A DNA stretch of 64,000 nt from Pseudomonadota bacterium (GCA_018241125.1 JAFEEL010000013.1:1-64000); one strand, 5' to 3'. Counted from the stretch's first letter, positions 17,990 through 27,469 are shown. Notes: generated by a model from the sequence alone, not told the origin. Program-made: numbers and translations.

Positions 17990-20194
17990 TCACTTTCCCG
18001 CGTGCGACGACACGATCCGCAGTTGCGGGCTGGCCAGCAGCGACTGCGAGCCGGCGCGCAGACTGGCCAGCAGTTCGGCCGGATCGGCGTCGGGCGTGGG
18101 GCGCAAGATCGCCCAGCCATCGCGGCCGTGGTTCTTCACCCAGTACAAGGCGGCGTCGGCCAGTTCCACCGCCCGTTCCCAGCCCAGCTCGTGGCCGGTG
18201 TCGCCGAGGATCGGGTACTCGGCCAGCCCGATCGAGCAGTTCAGCGGCAGCGCGATGTCGTCGGCGACCTCGTAAACGCGCTCGGCGACGCGGCGGCGGA
18301 TTCGCTCGCCCAGTGCCGGAACGGCATCGCCGGGCATCGGGCGGAACACCAGCAAGAACTCCTCGCCGCCCCAGCGCACCACGTAGTCGCCGGTCTGCAC
18401 CAGCCCGGCCAGCACCGCGCCGAACACCTGCAGGGCGCGGTCGCCGGCGGCATGACCGTGGCTGTCGTTGATGCGCTTGAAGTGGTCGATGTCGACGATG
18501 GCGAACACCAGCCGCTTGTCGTCCAGACCGGTGCGTGCGCGCTCGCGTTCGTAGAAGTTCAGGTCGATCGGGATCTGGTTGGCGAGGTAGCGGCGGTTGT
18601 GCAGCCCGGTCAGCGGATCGGTGCGGCTGACGTGCTCGAGTTGCTGGTTGGCTTGGCGCAGCGATTCGGCGGTGCGCCGTCGTTCGAAGGCGTTGGCGAT
18701 GTGCGCGGCCACGAAGCTCAGCAGTTCCTTGTCGCGCTCGCCGTAGCGAAATCCCTGCCTGTAGCTCTGCACGGCGATCAGGCCGAATACGCGCTCGTCG
18801 ATCTTCAGCGGCACGCCGAGCCACGAGGCGGCCGGCGTGCCGAGCCATTCCAGCTCACCGGCGTCGCGCAGGGCGGTCGCCCTGGCCAGATCCAGCAGCA
18901 CCGGCCGCCCGTGGCGCAGCACGTAGTCGCTCAGGCTGCGACCACGCGGACGCGGCGGCACTTGCTCGTGGTAGTCATCGGCGATGAACGGGTAGGTGAG
19001 CTGGCTGCCGTCTTCGGAGAGGATGCAGATGAAGAAATTGCGCGCATCCAGCAGTTCGCCGACGATGCCGTGGATGGTCTTGTAGAAGGACGCCATCGAG
19101 CCGGCTTCGCCGGCGACTTCGGCGATGCGAAACAGCAGGGCCTGCAAGCGTTCGCCGCGTTGGCGCTCGGCGATCTCTTCGCGCAGTGCCAAGGTGCGCT
19201 CGGACACCCGCCGTTCGAGATCGACCGCGGTTTCGCGGCGCGCCAGTGCCGCGCCGATGTTCTGGGCAAGGTACGCCAGCAGCGCCTGATCCTCGTCGCT
19301 GTAGGCGATCGCCGGATCGTAGCTCTGCACCACCACCGCCCCGCGCACCTCGCCGTTTTCCAGCATCGGTACGCCCAGCCAGTCCACGCTGGCCGGCCCC
19401 ACGCGGTCCGAACGCGGCAGGTGCAAACGCTCGCGCAAGTCATCGCCGTGCCCGTGCAGCGGCTGGCCGTGGCGCAGCATGGCCAGGGTCAGCGAGCCTT
19501 CCAGAAGTGCGGCATCGACCACTTCCTCGGGATCGCGGCGATTGCGGTCGAGGCTGTCGGCGAAATACAAGAAACGCATCGTCTCCGGCTCGGTCCGGTA
19601 GTGCACGATGAAGAAGTTGCGCGCATACATCAGGCGGCCGACGATGTCGTGCATCTCGTGCAGGACATCGGGCAGATCGCGATCGGAGGTGGCGCACTCG
19701 CTGATCGCGTACAACGCGCGCTGGACCCGCTCGGCGTGCCCCAGGCGTTCGACCTCGCCGCGCAGGCGCTCGGCCTGCAACAAGGATTCGCAACGCAGCG
19801 CCAGTACGCCGATGGTGTCCTGACGCAGGCTTTGCATCGGTGGCGATGCCGATCGTTCGCCATGCCGGCGGCTGCTGACGAAGGCGCGCTGGCGACCGTC
19901 GTCGACCAGCAGGCACGCCCAATCCAGTTCGCCCTGGCACGCACCGGTACCGCTGCGGATCTCGCAGGTGCGAGCGCCGGCAAGCAGCGCGGGCAGGGCA
20001 GGGTCGACCGGCCCGGGAGGCCAGCAGTGCAGCGCCACAGGCCCGCGCTCGGGTGCCAGCGTCCACGCCAGTTGCGTGCCGTGCGCGCCCAGCGCTTGCA
20101 GTTGCTCGACGGCAAGACGGGCGAACTGGCGCATGTCCGCCACCGCGAGCAGTGCTCGCACGAACGCATCCATCGGTCGCGGCGCAGCTGACAT
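17990..20194 (-). CDS. GAF-GAF-GGDEF diguanylate cyclase
   Basis: A 734-residue cytoplasmic protein predicted to make c-di-GMP. After a divergent N-terminal segment it has two GAF-like sensor domains (about 165-340 and 375-545) joined by a coiled coil (VDLERRVSERTLALREEIAE), then a GGDEF domain at about 560-720 with an intact active site WGGEEF (609-613). The inhibitory I-site position reads QTGD instead of RxxD, so product inhibition may be lost. I chose the ATG at 20194 (MSAAPRPMDA). Its GAF-GAF part is clearly paralogous to that of the GGDEF-EAL protein at 27.6-30.5 kb (both contain MYA(R/E)NF and GVPM...VRGAVVVQSYDP). Confidence 0.9.
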   Translation of the reverse strand: MSAAPRPMDAFVRALLAVADMRQFARLAVEQLQALGAHGTQLAWTLAPERGPVALHCWPPGPVDPALPALLAGARTCEIRSGTGACQGELDWACLLVDDGRQRAFVSSRRHGERSASPPMQSLRQDTIGVLALRCESLLQAERLRGEVERLGHAERVQRALYAISECATSDRDLPDVLHEMHDIVGRLMYARNFFIVHYRTEPETMRFLYFADSLDRNRRDPEEVVDAALLEGSLTLAMLRHGQPLHGHGDDLRERLHLPRSDRVGPASVDWLGVPMLENGEVRGAVVVQSYDPAIAYSDEDQALLAYLAQNIGAALARRETAVDLERRVSERTLALREEIAERQRGERLQALLFRIAEVAGEAGSMASFYKTIHGIVGELLDARNFFICILSEDGSQLTYPFIADDYHEQVPPRPRGRSLSDYVLRHGRPVLLDLARATALRDAGELEWLGTPAASWLGVPLKIDERVFGLIAVQSYRQGFRYGERDKELLSFVAAHIANAFERRRTAESLRQANQQLEHVSRTDPLTGLHNRRYLANQIPIDLNFYERERARTGLDDKRLVFAIVDIDHFKRINDSHGHAAGDRALQVFGAVLAGLVQTGDYVVRWGGEEFLLVFRPMPGDAVPALGERIRRRVAERVYEVADDIALPLNCSIGLAEYPILGDTGHELGWERAVELADAALYWVKNHGRDGWAILRPTPDADPAELLASLRAGSQSLLASPQLRIVSSHAGK

Positions 20195-20284
20195 CGTCGA
20201 CAACGGCCCCTGTGCCGGGTGTCGGATGCCCCGAGTGTAGCAATCCTGCGTGCGGCCGGGGTGTGACGGAACCGGCAAGCGCGT

Positions 20285-22327
20285 CTACGAGCGGCGGCTG
20301 AGCCGGAGCAACCAGCCGTACAGCAAGGCCATCACCAGCCCGAACGCGGCCCCGCCGATCCACACCGCCGGGCCGCCGGCGAAGCCGTCGCTGACCAGGC
20401 TGAGCGGGAAGTCGTGATTGGAAAATCCCAGCTTGTCGGAGAACGCCACCAGGGTGGCGACCACGATCCCGATCAGGCCTTCGCCGACGATCATCCCCGA
20501 GGCCAGCAGCACGCCGAGCTGCTTGGCGGCTTCGGGATTTTTCGCCTTGCGCTCGGCGCGGGTATCGAACCACCAGCCGACCACCGCGCCGATCACCACC
20601 ATCAGCGTGCTTTGCGTGGGCAGGTAGATGCCCAGCCCCACCGCCAGCGGCGACAGGTGCGCGGACTTGGTGGTCTTGCGCAGCAGTTCGTCGACCACGA
20701 TCATCGCCACGCCGATACCCGCGCCGATGCCGATCAGGCTCCAGTCGATGTTGTTCTGGATCACGCCGGAGGCCAGGGTGGAGATCAGCCCGGCTTGCGG
20801 TGCCGGCAGCGGGTTGTTCTGGCCGGGCGCGGCCGCACCGGCGAATCCGAAGGCGGTGTTGAGCAGGTCCAGGATCGGCGGGATGATCGCCGCGCCGGCA
20901 AGCACGCCGATCACCAGCGCCCATTGTTGCTTGGAGGGCGTGGCATCGACCAGTTGGCCGGTCTTGAGATCCTGCAAGTTGTTGTTGGCGATGGTGGCCA
21001 CCGCGAACACGATCGAGGTGACGAACAGCGCGAACGCCACCAGCATCTTGCGGCCGTCGGCGTCCATGCCCTCGCGCACGCCGATGCTCAACAGCAAGGC
21101 CGCGGCGATCACCACCAGGATGCCGATCCCCGACAACGGGCTGTTGGACGATCCGATCAACCCGGCCATGTAGCCGCACACGGTCGAAACCAGAAAGCTC
21201 ATCAGCACGATGAACACCAGCCCGCCCGACACCAGCAGCACCATGTGCTGGCCGAGGTGGCTGACGTTGACGAAATCGGCCAGCAAGAAGCCGATCGGAA
21301 CCAAGCAGGCCAGCGAGATCAGCAGCATCTGCCCGAGCGGGATGTCTTGCTCGGTGCGCGGCAGCAGCGCGCCCTGACCGGCGCTGCGCGCGCGCGCGGC
21401 CGCCATCGCCGAGGCCAGCCCGCTGACTACCGGCTTGACCAGCTTGCCCAGGGTCCAGATCGCCGCCAAACCAATCGTGCCGGCGCCGATCAGCCGCACC
21501 TTGTCGTGGTACGGGCCGTTGGCGAACGCGGCAAGGTCGGCCATCGCCTTGACCTGATCCGGATGCGACAGTTGCGCGAACAATTGCGCGGTGTAGTGCG
21601 GCACGCCCCAGCCCCAGCCGATCAACACGCCCACCAGCATGGCGATGCCCACCCACAGACCGACCAGGTGGCCGATGCCGAACAGCGCGAACGACAGGAA
21701 GAAGTCAAAGCCGCTGACCGCACCGCTGGCACCGACCTTGAACGTGCGCGCGATGTCGCCGGCGAACACGCGGGTGGCGACCACCAGCGCGAACGCCGCC
21801 GAAACGATCGAACCCCACAACACCGCCAGTAACCCGGCGCGCCCGGCTTCGGCATCGCCGGAGCCGACCTTGAGCACCTCGGCGCAGGCCACGCCCTCCG
21901 GGTAGGGCAGGTCGGACTGGGTGACCAGCGCGCGCCGCAGCGGGATCGAATACATCACGCCCAGAATGCCGCCGGCCGCGCAGATGCCGAACGACTGCCA
22001 GTAGGGAAAGTCGTTCCACACCCCGATCATCAACATGCCCGGCAGCACGAAGATGATCGACGACAGCGTGCCAGCGGCCGAGGCCACCGTCTGCACGATG
22101 TTGTTCTCCTGCATCGTGGCGCCGCGGAAGTTGCGCAAGATCGCCATCGAGATCACCGCCGCCGGGATCGAGGTGGCGAACGTCAGCCCCGCCTTGAGTC
22201 CAAAGAACACGTTGGCGGCGGTGAACACCACGGTGATGACGATGCCGATCAGCAGGCCGCGGAAGGTCAACTCGGCGCGTGGCGAAAGCCCGGTGGCGGT
22301 GGCGCTGGTCGGTGCGGGCTGGCTCAT
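20285..22327 (-). CDS. OPT-family oligopeptide transporter
   Basis: A 680-residue inner-membrane protein with about 14-16 hydrophobic segments, of the bacterial OPT superfamily thought to take up small peptides or peptide-like metal chelates. Family hallmarks seen are FFGLKAGLTFATSIPAAVI near the N-terminus, PYPEGVACAEVLK and ANNNLQDLKTGQLVDATP in the middle. It starts at ATG 22327 (MSQPAPTSATA). It stands alone, 90 bp downstream of nothing on its own strand and divergent from a small gene at 22503. The substrate cannot be told from sequence. Confidence 0.92.
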   Translation of the reverse strand: MSQPAPTSATATGLSPRAELTFRGLLIGIVITVVFTAANVFFGLKAGLTFATSIPAAVISMAILRNFRGATMQENNIVQTVASAAGTLSSIIFVLPGMLMIGVWNDFPYWQSFGICAAGGILGVMYSIPLRRALVTQSDLPYPEGVACAEVLKVGSGDAEAGRAGLLAVLWGSIVSAAFALVVATRVFAGDIARTFKVGASGAVSGFDFFLSFALFGIGHLVGLWVGIAMLVGVLIGWGWGVPHYTAQLFAQLSHPDQVKAMADLAAFANGPYHDKVRLIGAGTIGLAAIWTLGKLVKPVVSGLASAMAAARARSAGQGALLPRTEQDIPLGQMLLISLACLVPIGFLLADFVNVSHLGQHMVLLVSGGLVFIVLMSFLVSTVCGYMAGLIGSSNSPLSGIGILVVIAAALLLSIGVREGMDADGRKMLVAFALFVTSIVFAVATIANNNLQDLKTGQLVDATPSKQQWALVIGVLAGAAIIPPILDLLNTAFGFAGAAAPGQNNPLPAPQAGLISTLASGVIQNNIDWSLIGIGAGIGVAMIVVDELLRKTTKSAHLSPLAVGLGIYLPTQSTLMVVIGAVVGWWFDTRAERKAKNPEAAKQLGVLLASGMIVGEGLIGIVVATLVAFSDKLGFSNHDFPLSLVSDGFAGGPAVWIGGAAFGLVMALLYGWLLRLSRRS

Positions 22328-22502
22328 CGGGTTCCCCGTGGGTGGCGTGCAAGGCGAGCCGGAAGCCCGCGATCAGGGTGTGACCATAGCAAATCGGCCG
22401 CAGCCTGCGGCGGTTGCGTGAGCGGCTGCCGGTGGCGACAGCGCCCCAGCGGCGTGCCAGAATCCGGGCGACGCCGCCATCGCCGGCGATCAGGATCCGC
22501 CC

Positions 22503-22727
22503 ATGAATCCCGCCGAAGAAACCAACCTGCGCGCCGAAGTGGTCGTCCTGCGCGAGATGGTCAAACTGCTCATCGCGCAATTGCCCGACGATGCGGCCGT
22601 CACCGCGGCGCTGGATGCGGCCGCGAAAAAGGTCGTGGAAGCTGCACCGCAGTTCACTCAGGAACGGGTGGCCTTGCAGCGCGCGGTGAAGCTGATCGAT
22701 CCGCTGGGGATCGTGCGCAAGGGGTAG
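22503..22727 (+). CDS. Small hypothetical protein, helical
   Basis: A 74-residue protein I do not recognise. It is almost wholly predicted helix with a heptad-like N-terminal half (EETNLRAEVVVLREMVKLLI) and a C-terminal half rich in Ala/Glu/Lys. No signal peptide or membrane segment is present. It lies between an OPT transporter and a VOC protein with no overlap to a better frame. Its codon use resembles that of its neighbours. Support is limited to an open frame with sensible composition. Confidence 0.5.
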   Translation: MNPAEETNLRAEVVVLREMVKLLIAQLPDDAAVTAALDAAAKKVVEAAPQFTQERVALQRAVKLIDPLGIVRKG

Positions 22728-22807
22728 TTTTTCGGATACAAGCGCGGGCGACCGACTACCGTTGCAGTGGATCGCAAGACCAAATCCACCATATGAAGGA
22801 GAACGCC

Positions 22808-23191
22808 ATGCAACGAGTCACCGGTGTGGGCGGGATTTTCTTCAAGTCTCCTGATCCGAAAGCGCTGGCCGCGTGGTATCGCGACCATCTCGGGCTGGAC
22901 GTAGCCGACTGGGGCGGTGTCATCTTCCCGTGGGGCGGCCCGGACAGCGCGCCGGGCATGACGATCTGGAGCCCGTTTGCGCAAGACACGCGCAAGATGG
23001 AACCCAGCACTGCTCCGTTCATGCTCAACTTCCGCGTGGCCGATCTGGATGCCCTGTTGGCGGCGTTGCGTGCCGAGGGTTGCAACGTCGTGGGTGAGCC
23101 GGAGTCGTCGGATTTCGGAAAGTTCGGCTGGGTGATGGATCCGGACGGCAACAAGGTCGAACTGTGGGAGCCGCCGGTGACCGACAAGTAA
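22808..23191 (+). CDS. VOC (glyoxalase/bleomycin resistance-type) family protein
   Basis: A 127-residue single-domain protein with two beta-alpha-beta-beta-beta modules: VGGIFFKSPDPKALAAWYRDHLGLDV at about 6-31 and FMLNFRVADLDALLAALRAEG at about 77-97. It ends with the typical GWVMDPDGNKVELWEP, where the Glu is a usual metal ligand. A good Shine-Dalgarno (aaggag, 22796-22801) precedes ATG 22808. VOC proteins act as lyases, dioxygenases or drug binders; the reaction here cannot be assigned. Confidence 0.85.
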   Translation: MQRVTGVGGIFFKSPDPKALAAWYRDHLGLDVADWGGVIFPWGGPDSAPGMTIWSPFAQDTRKMEPSTAPFMLNFRVADLDALLAALRAEGCNVVGEPESSDFGKFGWVMDPDGNKVELWEPPVTDK

Positions 23192-23193
23192 CA

Positions 23194-23286
23194 CTTCCTC
23201 CCCCGCTTGCGGGGGAAGACCGAGGTGGGGGCGTTATGTCGTGCTGGGCCCCCATCCCAACCTTCCCCCGCAAGCGGGGGAAGGGG
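23194..23286. repeat. Intergenic inverted-repeat element (cccccgcttgcggggg)
   Basis: Two arms of about 39 bp in inverted orientation (23194-23232 and 23248-23286), each holding the 16-bp palindrome cccccgcttgcggggg or its complement. The arms flank a 15-bp spacer (gttatgtcgtgctgg). It is a MITE-like or REP-pair element with no coding capacity. The following 23287-23421 shows nothing I can identify. Confidence 0.8.
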
Positions 23287-23421
23287 CTGAACTGCGGCTT
23301 CCGGCGATGGCGATCACGATGGGCCCAGCCGACGGGTTGACGTCGCGGAGGCGGGGAGCGCGGGCATGAAAAGGTGGTGCGCCTTGTCGCCGATTCCCCG
23401 CTCCCTGCTTCATCTGCCCCC

Positions 23422-23540
23422 AGTCCTCAGTCCTCTGTCCTCCGTCCTCCGTCCTCCGTCCTCAGTCCTCCGTCCTCCGTCCTCCGTCCTCCGTCCTCAG
23501 TCCTCTGTCCTCTGTCCTCTGTCCTCTGTCCTCTGTCCTC
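23422..23540. repeat. 7-bp tandem array, 17 units (NgtcctcN type)
   Basis: Seventeen uninterrupted heptamers of the form (a/t/c)gtcctc fill 119 bp and stop 7 bp before the stop codon side of the ABC transporter gene. Only the first base of the unit varies. Read on the minus strand it is a purine-rich ggacNga repeat. It is non-coding. Confidence 0.95.
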
Positions 23541-23546
23541 TGAACC

Positions 23547-25343
23547 TCAAGCGGCGAACTGCAAGCGCGCCAGCTCGGCGTACAGGCCGCCTTGCGCCAC
23601 CAGTTGTTCGTGGGTGCCCTGGGCGACGATGCGGCCGTGGTCGAGTACGATGATGCGGTCGGCGCGCAGCACGGTGGCCAAGCGGTGGGCGATCACCAGC
23701 GTCGTTCGACCCTTGCGCAGGCGCTCGAAGGCCTGCTGGATGGCGCGCTCGGACTGCGCGTCGAGCGCGCTGGTGGCCTCGTCGAGCAGCAGGATCGGCG
23801 CGTCCTTGAGCACCGCGCGGGCGATTGCCAGCCGCTGTTGCTGGCCGCCGGACAAGCGCGTGCCTTTTTCGCCCAGAAAGCTGCGGTAGCCTTCCGGCAG
23901 GGCGGCGAGGAACTCGTGCGCCTCGGCCATGCGTGCGGCGGCGATCACTTCGTCTTCGCTCGCCTCCAGCCGACCGTAGCGGATGTTTTCCAGCGCATCG
24001 GCACCGAAGATCACCGGGTTCTGCGGCACCAGCGCGATGCGCCCGCGCAGCGCCTGCGGATCGAGCTCGCGCAGGTCGATGCCGCCCATGCGCACGCAGC
24101 CCGAATCTGGGTCGAAGAAGCGCAACAGCAACTGGAACACCGTGCTCTTGCCGGCACCCGACGGCCCGACCAGCGCCACCGTCTCGCCGGCGCGCACACT
24201 CAGGTTGAAGTCTTCCAGCGCCGGCGTGTCGGGTCGCGCCGGGTAGTAAAAACGCACGTTCTCGAAGGCCAGCGCCGGTGCCATGCTGGCGAGGGTCGGC
24301 AGCGCCTTGGGTGCGAGCGGCGCGACGATTTTCGCCGTTTCCCCGAGCAGTTCGTTGATCCGTCCCATGCCGCCGCCGGCGCGTTGCACCTCGGCCCACA
24401 CCTCGCTGAGCGAGCCGACCGCACCGGCGCCGAATACTGCGTAGAAAACAAACTGCATCAAGGTGCCGGCGCTCATGTGGCCGTCGATCACCGCGTGCGC
24501 GCCGATCCACAGCACGCCCACCACCGCGCCGAACACCAGCACGATCACCGAGGCGGTGAGGATGGCTTGCGTGCGCACGCGCCGGCGCGCGGCGTTGAAC
24601 GCATCTTCGACCGCCGTGGTATAGCGCGCGTTCTCGTGCGCCTGGCGGGCGTAACTTTGCACGGTGTGCATGGCGTTGAGGGTTTCGCCAGCGCGCGCGT
24701 TGGCGTCGGCGGTGCGGTCCTGACTGGCGCGCGACATACCGCGCACACGCCGACCGAACACCACGATCGGCGCCACTACCAGCGGGATGCCCAGCAGCAT
24801 GCTGCCGGCCAGCCGCGGGCTGGTCACCGCCATCATGATCGCCGCGCCCAGCACGGTGATCGCGCTGCGCAAGGCGATCGACATGCTCGATGCGACCACC
24901 GTGCGCAGCAGTTCGGTGTCCGCCGACAGCCGCGAGAGCAGTTCGCCGGTGCGGGTGCGTTCGAAGAAGGCGATGTCCAGCCGCATCAGCTGGCCGTAGA
25001 TGTCGCCGCGCAGGTCGGCGACCACGCGCTCGCCGAGCAGGCTCACGCAAAAAAACCTTCCCGCGGTGGCCAGCGCCAGCACCAGCGCCACGCCCAGCAG
25101 CAGCACGAACCACTCGTCGATGGCCCCGCCGGCGGCATGGCTGAAGCCGCGATCGACCATCAGCCGCACTGCCACCGGCAGCACCAGTACCGACGACGAA
25201 GACAGCGCGAGGAAGCCCAGCCAGCCGGCGATCAGCTTCGGATAGCGCCGCAGATAGGGCCACAGGGCGGCCAGCGGGCGCAGGTTGGCGCGGGAGGGAG
25301 AGTTGTTGGCGGCGGGCGCGGCGTTCGATTCGGCTGCAGTCAT
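23547..25343 (-). CDS. MsbA-like ABC exporter (fused membrane and ATPase domains)
   Basis: A 598-residue half-transporter. The membrane domain (about 25-320) has six helices, and the nucleotide-binding domain (about 355-595) has Walker A GPSGAGKST, Q-loop VPQNPVIFG, signature LSGGQQQR, Walker B ILLLDEATSALD and switch His IAHRLATV. All catalytic residues are present, so it should hydrolyse ATP as a homodimer. MsbA/lipid or multidrug export are both plausible. It starts 4 bp after the yigZ stop and is the last gene of the sigma-factor operon. Confidence 0.9.
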   Translation of the reverse strand: MTAAESNAAPAANNSPSRANLRPLAALWPYLRRYPKLIAGWLGFLALSSSSVLVLPVAVRLMVDRGFSHAAGGAIDEWFVLLLGVALVLALATAGRFFCVSLLGERVVADLRGDIYGQLMRLDIAFFERTRTGELLSRLSADTELLRTVVASSMSIALRSAITVLGAAIMMAVTSPRLAGSMLLGIPLVVAPIVVFGRRVRGMSRASQDRTADANARAGETLNAMHTVQSYARQAHENARYTTAVEDAFNAARRRVRTQAILTASVIVLVFGAVVGVLWIGAHAVIDGHMSAGTLMQFVFYAVFGAGAVGSLSEVWAEVQRAGGGMGRINELLGETAKIVAPLAPKALPTLASMAPALAFENVRFYYPARPDTPALEDFNLSVRAGETVALVGPSGAGKSTVFQLLLRFFDPDSGCVRMGGIDLRELDPQALRGRIALVPQNPVIFGADALENIRYGRLEASEDEVIAAARMAEAHEFLAALPEGYRSFLGEKGTRLSGGQQQRLAIARAVLKDAPILLLDEATSALDAQSERAIQQAFERLRKGRTTLVIAHRLATVLRADRIIVLDHGRIVAQGTHEQLVAQGGLYAELARLQFAA

Positions 25344-25347
25344 CCGC

Positions 25348-25938
25348 CTATTGTTTCACGACTCGGCCCTGGCCGCGGGTGGCGTCGGCCAGCGCGGCTT
25401 GCAGGCGCGCGAGGTGTTCTTCCGGCAGCGCGATGGACATGCGCACGCCGTGGCCATCGAATGCCTCGTCGAGCTTTTCGGCAGCAAACCGCGCCAGCAA
25501 CAGGTGGACGCTGCCGGTGTGCGCGAAATCGCAAGACAGCACCGCCCGCACGGATTCCACCAGTTCGCGTTGGCTCGCCCCGCGCAGGCACTGCGCCGCT
25601 GCGCCGCCATAGGCGCGCACCAGCCCGCCGGCGCCGAGCTTGATGCCGCCGAACCAGCGCAGCACCACCACCATCACCCGATCGCAGCGTTGGCCGTCGA
25701 TGGCGGCCAGGATCGGACGCCCGGCGGTGCCGCCGGGCTCGCCATCGTCAAAGGTGCGATAGCTCGTGCCGATCCGCCACGCCCAGCAGTGGTGGCTGGC
25801 GTCGGCTTGTCGCACCGAATCCAGAAAGACCGTCGCGTGCGCGGGGTCGTCGATGGCGCAGGCGTGGGCGAGAAACCGGCTGTGCTTGACGATGACCTCG
25901 TGCCGCGCTGGCGCGGCGAGGGTGCAGCGGGCGGTCAC
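25348..25938 (-). CDS. yigZ: YigZ/IMPACT family protein
   Basis: A 196-residue protein of the YigZ (UPF0029) family, related to eukaryotic IMPACT. The N-terminal domain shows SRFLAHACAI, SHHCWAWRIG, DGEPGGTAGRPIL and VVVLRWFGGIKLGAGGLVRAYG, the family core; a DUF1949-like domain follows from about 135. Molecular function in bacteria is unsettled. The start is a GTG at 25938 whose last bases form the TGA stop of the upstream gene (GTGA), so translation is coupled. Longer in-frame readings upstream lie inside that gene. Confidence 0.88.
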   Translation of the reverse strand: MTARCTLAAPARHEVIVKHSRFLAHACAIDDPAHATVFLDSVRQADASHHCWAWRIGTSYRTFDDGEPGGTAGRPILAAIDGQRCDRVMVVVLRWFGGIKLGAGGLVRAYGGAAAQCLRGASQRELVESVRAVLSCDFAHTGSVHLLLARFAAEKLDEAFDGHGVRMSIALPEEHLARLQAALADATRGQGRVVKQ

Positions 25939-26924
25939 GGGCTGGGCAGCAGCGGCTGCAGGTCGTCGGGAATGGCCGCATCCGGGTAGCGCGCGTGGAA
26001 GCGCTGCAGGCTGGCGCGTGCGCCGTCGGCGTCGCCCGCTTGCAGGCGTTGACGGATGTGTTGCAGCCACTGCGCCGGCGGCAGGCGGGCGTCTTCGTCC
26101 ACGCTCAAGGCAGCAGGTGCATCCATCGTGTTGCTGCGCCGGCTGGATGCGCCAGGCCGCGAACTCGGAGCGGCCAGTGCGCCGACCGTGGCGGTACCGG
26201 CATCTTGCGCGCCGCCGCTCATGGCTGGCGCAGCCTTGGCGGCAGCAGGTGCGGTGGGCTCGCGGCGGATGCGTGAACCGGTAACGTCCACCGATGGTGC
26301 CATCGGTGCCGGTGCCGCCTGCACTACGGGCGGGGGAGGGGGCGCAGGTGCTTGCAAAACCGGCTCTGGCGCGAGTACGGGCGACGATTCGCGGGCGGCT
26401 TGCGACGACAGCGCCTTGTCGGCTTGGCGTTCGGCCCGCGCCTGCTCGGGGAATGCCGCCGGACGCGCGCCCTCGGCTTCCGCCCGAGCTGCCTGCTCGG
26501 TGGCGCGTGCGGGCGGGGGCATTTCCTTTGGCGGCGGTGTGGACTCGGCCATGGGTGGTTGTGGCGGCGGTGGGGCGCTTTGTGCGTTGGCAACCGGGCG
26601 TGGCGGCAGGATTTGGGCCGCTGGCGCACTTTCCGTCGCCGGGCTGGGCGTTGACGCCAGCCCTCCCGGGCCTTGCATGCGCAGCAACAAGCCGATCCCG
26701 AGCAGGGCGCTGGCGGCCGCGCCCATGCCGATCGAGCGCCACCAGACGATCGGCCGGCGTCGCGGGGACGTCTGCACGGCGCTGCGCGCCGCGGCGAGGA
26801 CGCGCGCGTCCAGCTCCGGCGACGGCCCGGCGGTGGGCAGGTCGGCCAGCAGGCGCGCCAGCTCGCGCTCGCCCGCATCCAGCGGGTCGGTCGTCGGCGG
26901 TGGCGGGGTCGGTATCTGGGTCAT
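25935..26924 (-). CDS. Membrane-anchored anti-sigma-like protein, Pro/Ala-rich
   Basis: A 329-residue protein encoded directly after an ECF sigma factor with a 4-bp ATGA overlap, the usual place of its anti-sigma partner. A short cytoplasmic N-terminus (about 1-60: ERELARLLADLPTAGPSPEL) is followed by one membrane helix at about 66-82 (IGMGAAASALLGIGLLL). A long periplasmic part of Pro/Ala/Glu low complexity comes next, then a folded C-terminal segment (about 285-329, WLQHIRQRLQAGDADGARAS). No zinc-finger HxxxCxxC is present, so it is not a ZAS-type anti-sigma factor; the role is inferred from position. The motif VTGSRIRR within it is odd, as it is typical of TonB-dependent receptors. Confidence 0.7.
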   Translation of the reverse strand: MTQIPTPPPPTTDPLDAGERELARLLADLPTAGPSPELDARVLAAARSAVQTSPRRRPIVWWRSIGMGAAASALLGIGLLLRMQGPGGLASTPSPATESAPAAQILPPRPVANAQSAPPPPQPPMAESTPPPKEMPPPARATEQAARAEAEGARPAAFPEQARAERQADKALSSQAARESSPVLAPEPVLQAPAPPPPPVVQAAPAPMAPSVDVTGSRIRREPTAPAAAKAAPAMSGGAQDAGTATVGALAAPSSRPGASSRRSNTMDAPAALSVDEDARLPPAQWLQHIRQRLQAGDADGARASLQRFHARYPDAAIPDDLQPLLPSP

Positions 26925-27469
26925 GGGCGCAACCTCGCGCGCAGCTTGTCCATCGCGTAACGCAGTCGGGATTTCACGGTTTCCCGACCCACGCCAGTGA
27001 TCTGCGCGATTTCCTCCAATGGCAGTTCGCGATCCAGCCGCAACAGCACCGCTTCGCGCTGGTCGGGCGGCAGTTCCTCCAGCGCCAGTTGCAAGCGCCG
27101 CCTGCACTCAAACGCCGACAGCTCGTGTTCGGGGTTGGACGGATCGGGTTCGCGCTCGATCTGCGCGTCGGCATCGTCCACGAAGCCGCCATGCCGGCCC
27201 TGCGCACGCCAGTGATCGGTCAGCCGATTGCTGGCGATCTGGTACAGCCAGGTCGAAAACTTCGCGTCCGGCCGGTAGCGTTCGCGCGCCGCCACCAGTC
27301 GGGTCCAGACGTCCTGAAAGCACTCCTCGGCCAGCGCTTGCTGACGAAGGTGGCGCAGCAAATAGCGGAACAGGCCGCCGCGGTGGCGGGCGTACAGGGT
27401 CTGGAAGGCCGCGGCGTCGCCCTGCCCGTAGGCCAGCATCAGCGCTTCGTCGGTGGCGTCGGCTTCCAT
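26921..27469 (-). CDS. ECF-type RNA polymerase sigma factor
   Basis: A 182-residue group 4 sigma factor. Region 2 is at about 25-95 (FRYLLRHLRQQALAEECFQDVW, STWLYQIASNRLTDHWR) and region 4 at about 125-178 (LPPDQREAVLLRLDRELPLE, then EIAQITGVGRETVKSRLRYA). Like others of its class it would redirect RNA polymerase to a small regulon, probably including its own operon. I chose the ATG at 27469 (MEADATDEAL). It is the first of four tightly spaced genes: sigma, membrane partner, yigZ, ABC exporter. It is divergent from the GGDEF-EAL gene. Confidence 0.93.
   Translation of the reverse strand: MEADATDEALMLAYGQGDAAAFQTLYARHRGGLFRYLLRHLRQQALAEECFQDVWTRLVAARERYRPDAKFSTWLYQIASNRLTDHWRAQGRHGGFVDDADAQIEREPDPSNPEHELSAFECRRRLQLALEELPPDQREAVLLRLDRELPLEEIAQITGVGRETVKSRLRYAMDKLRARLRP

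Noticed and set aside
16444..18471. 675-residue plus-strand frame opposite the nhaD and GGDEF genes
   Set aside because: Arg/Gln/His-rich shadow composition with no domain. The minus-strand genes have clear motifs.
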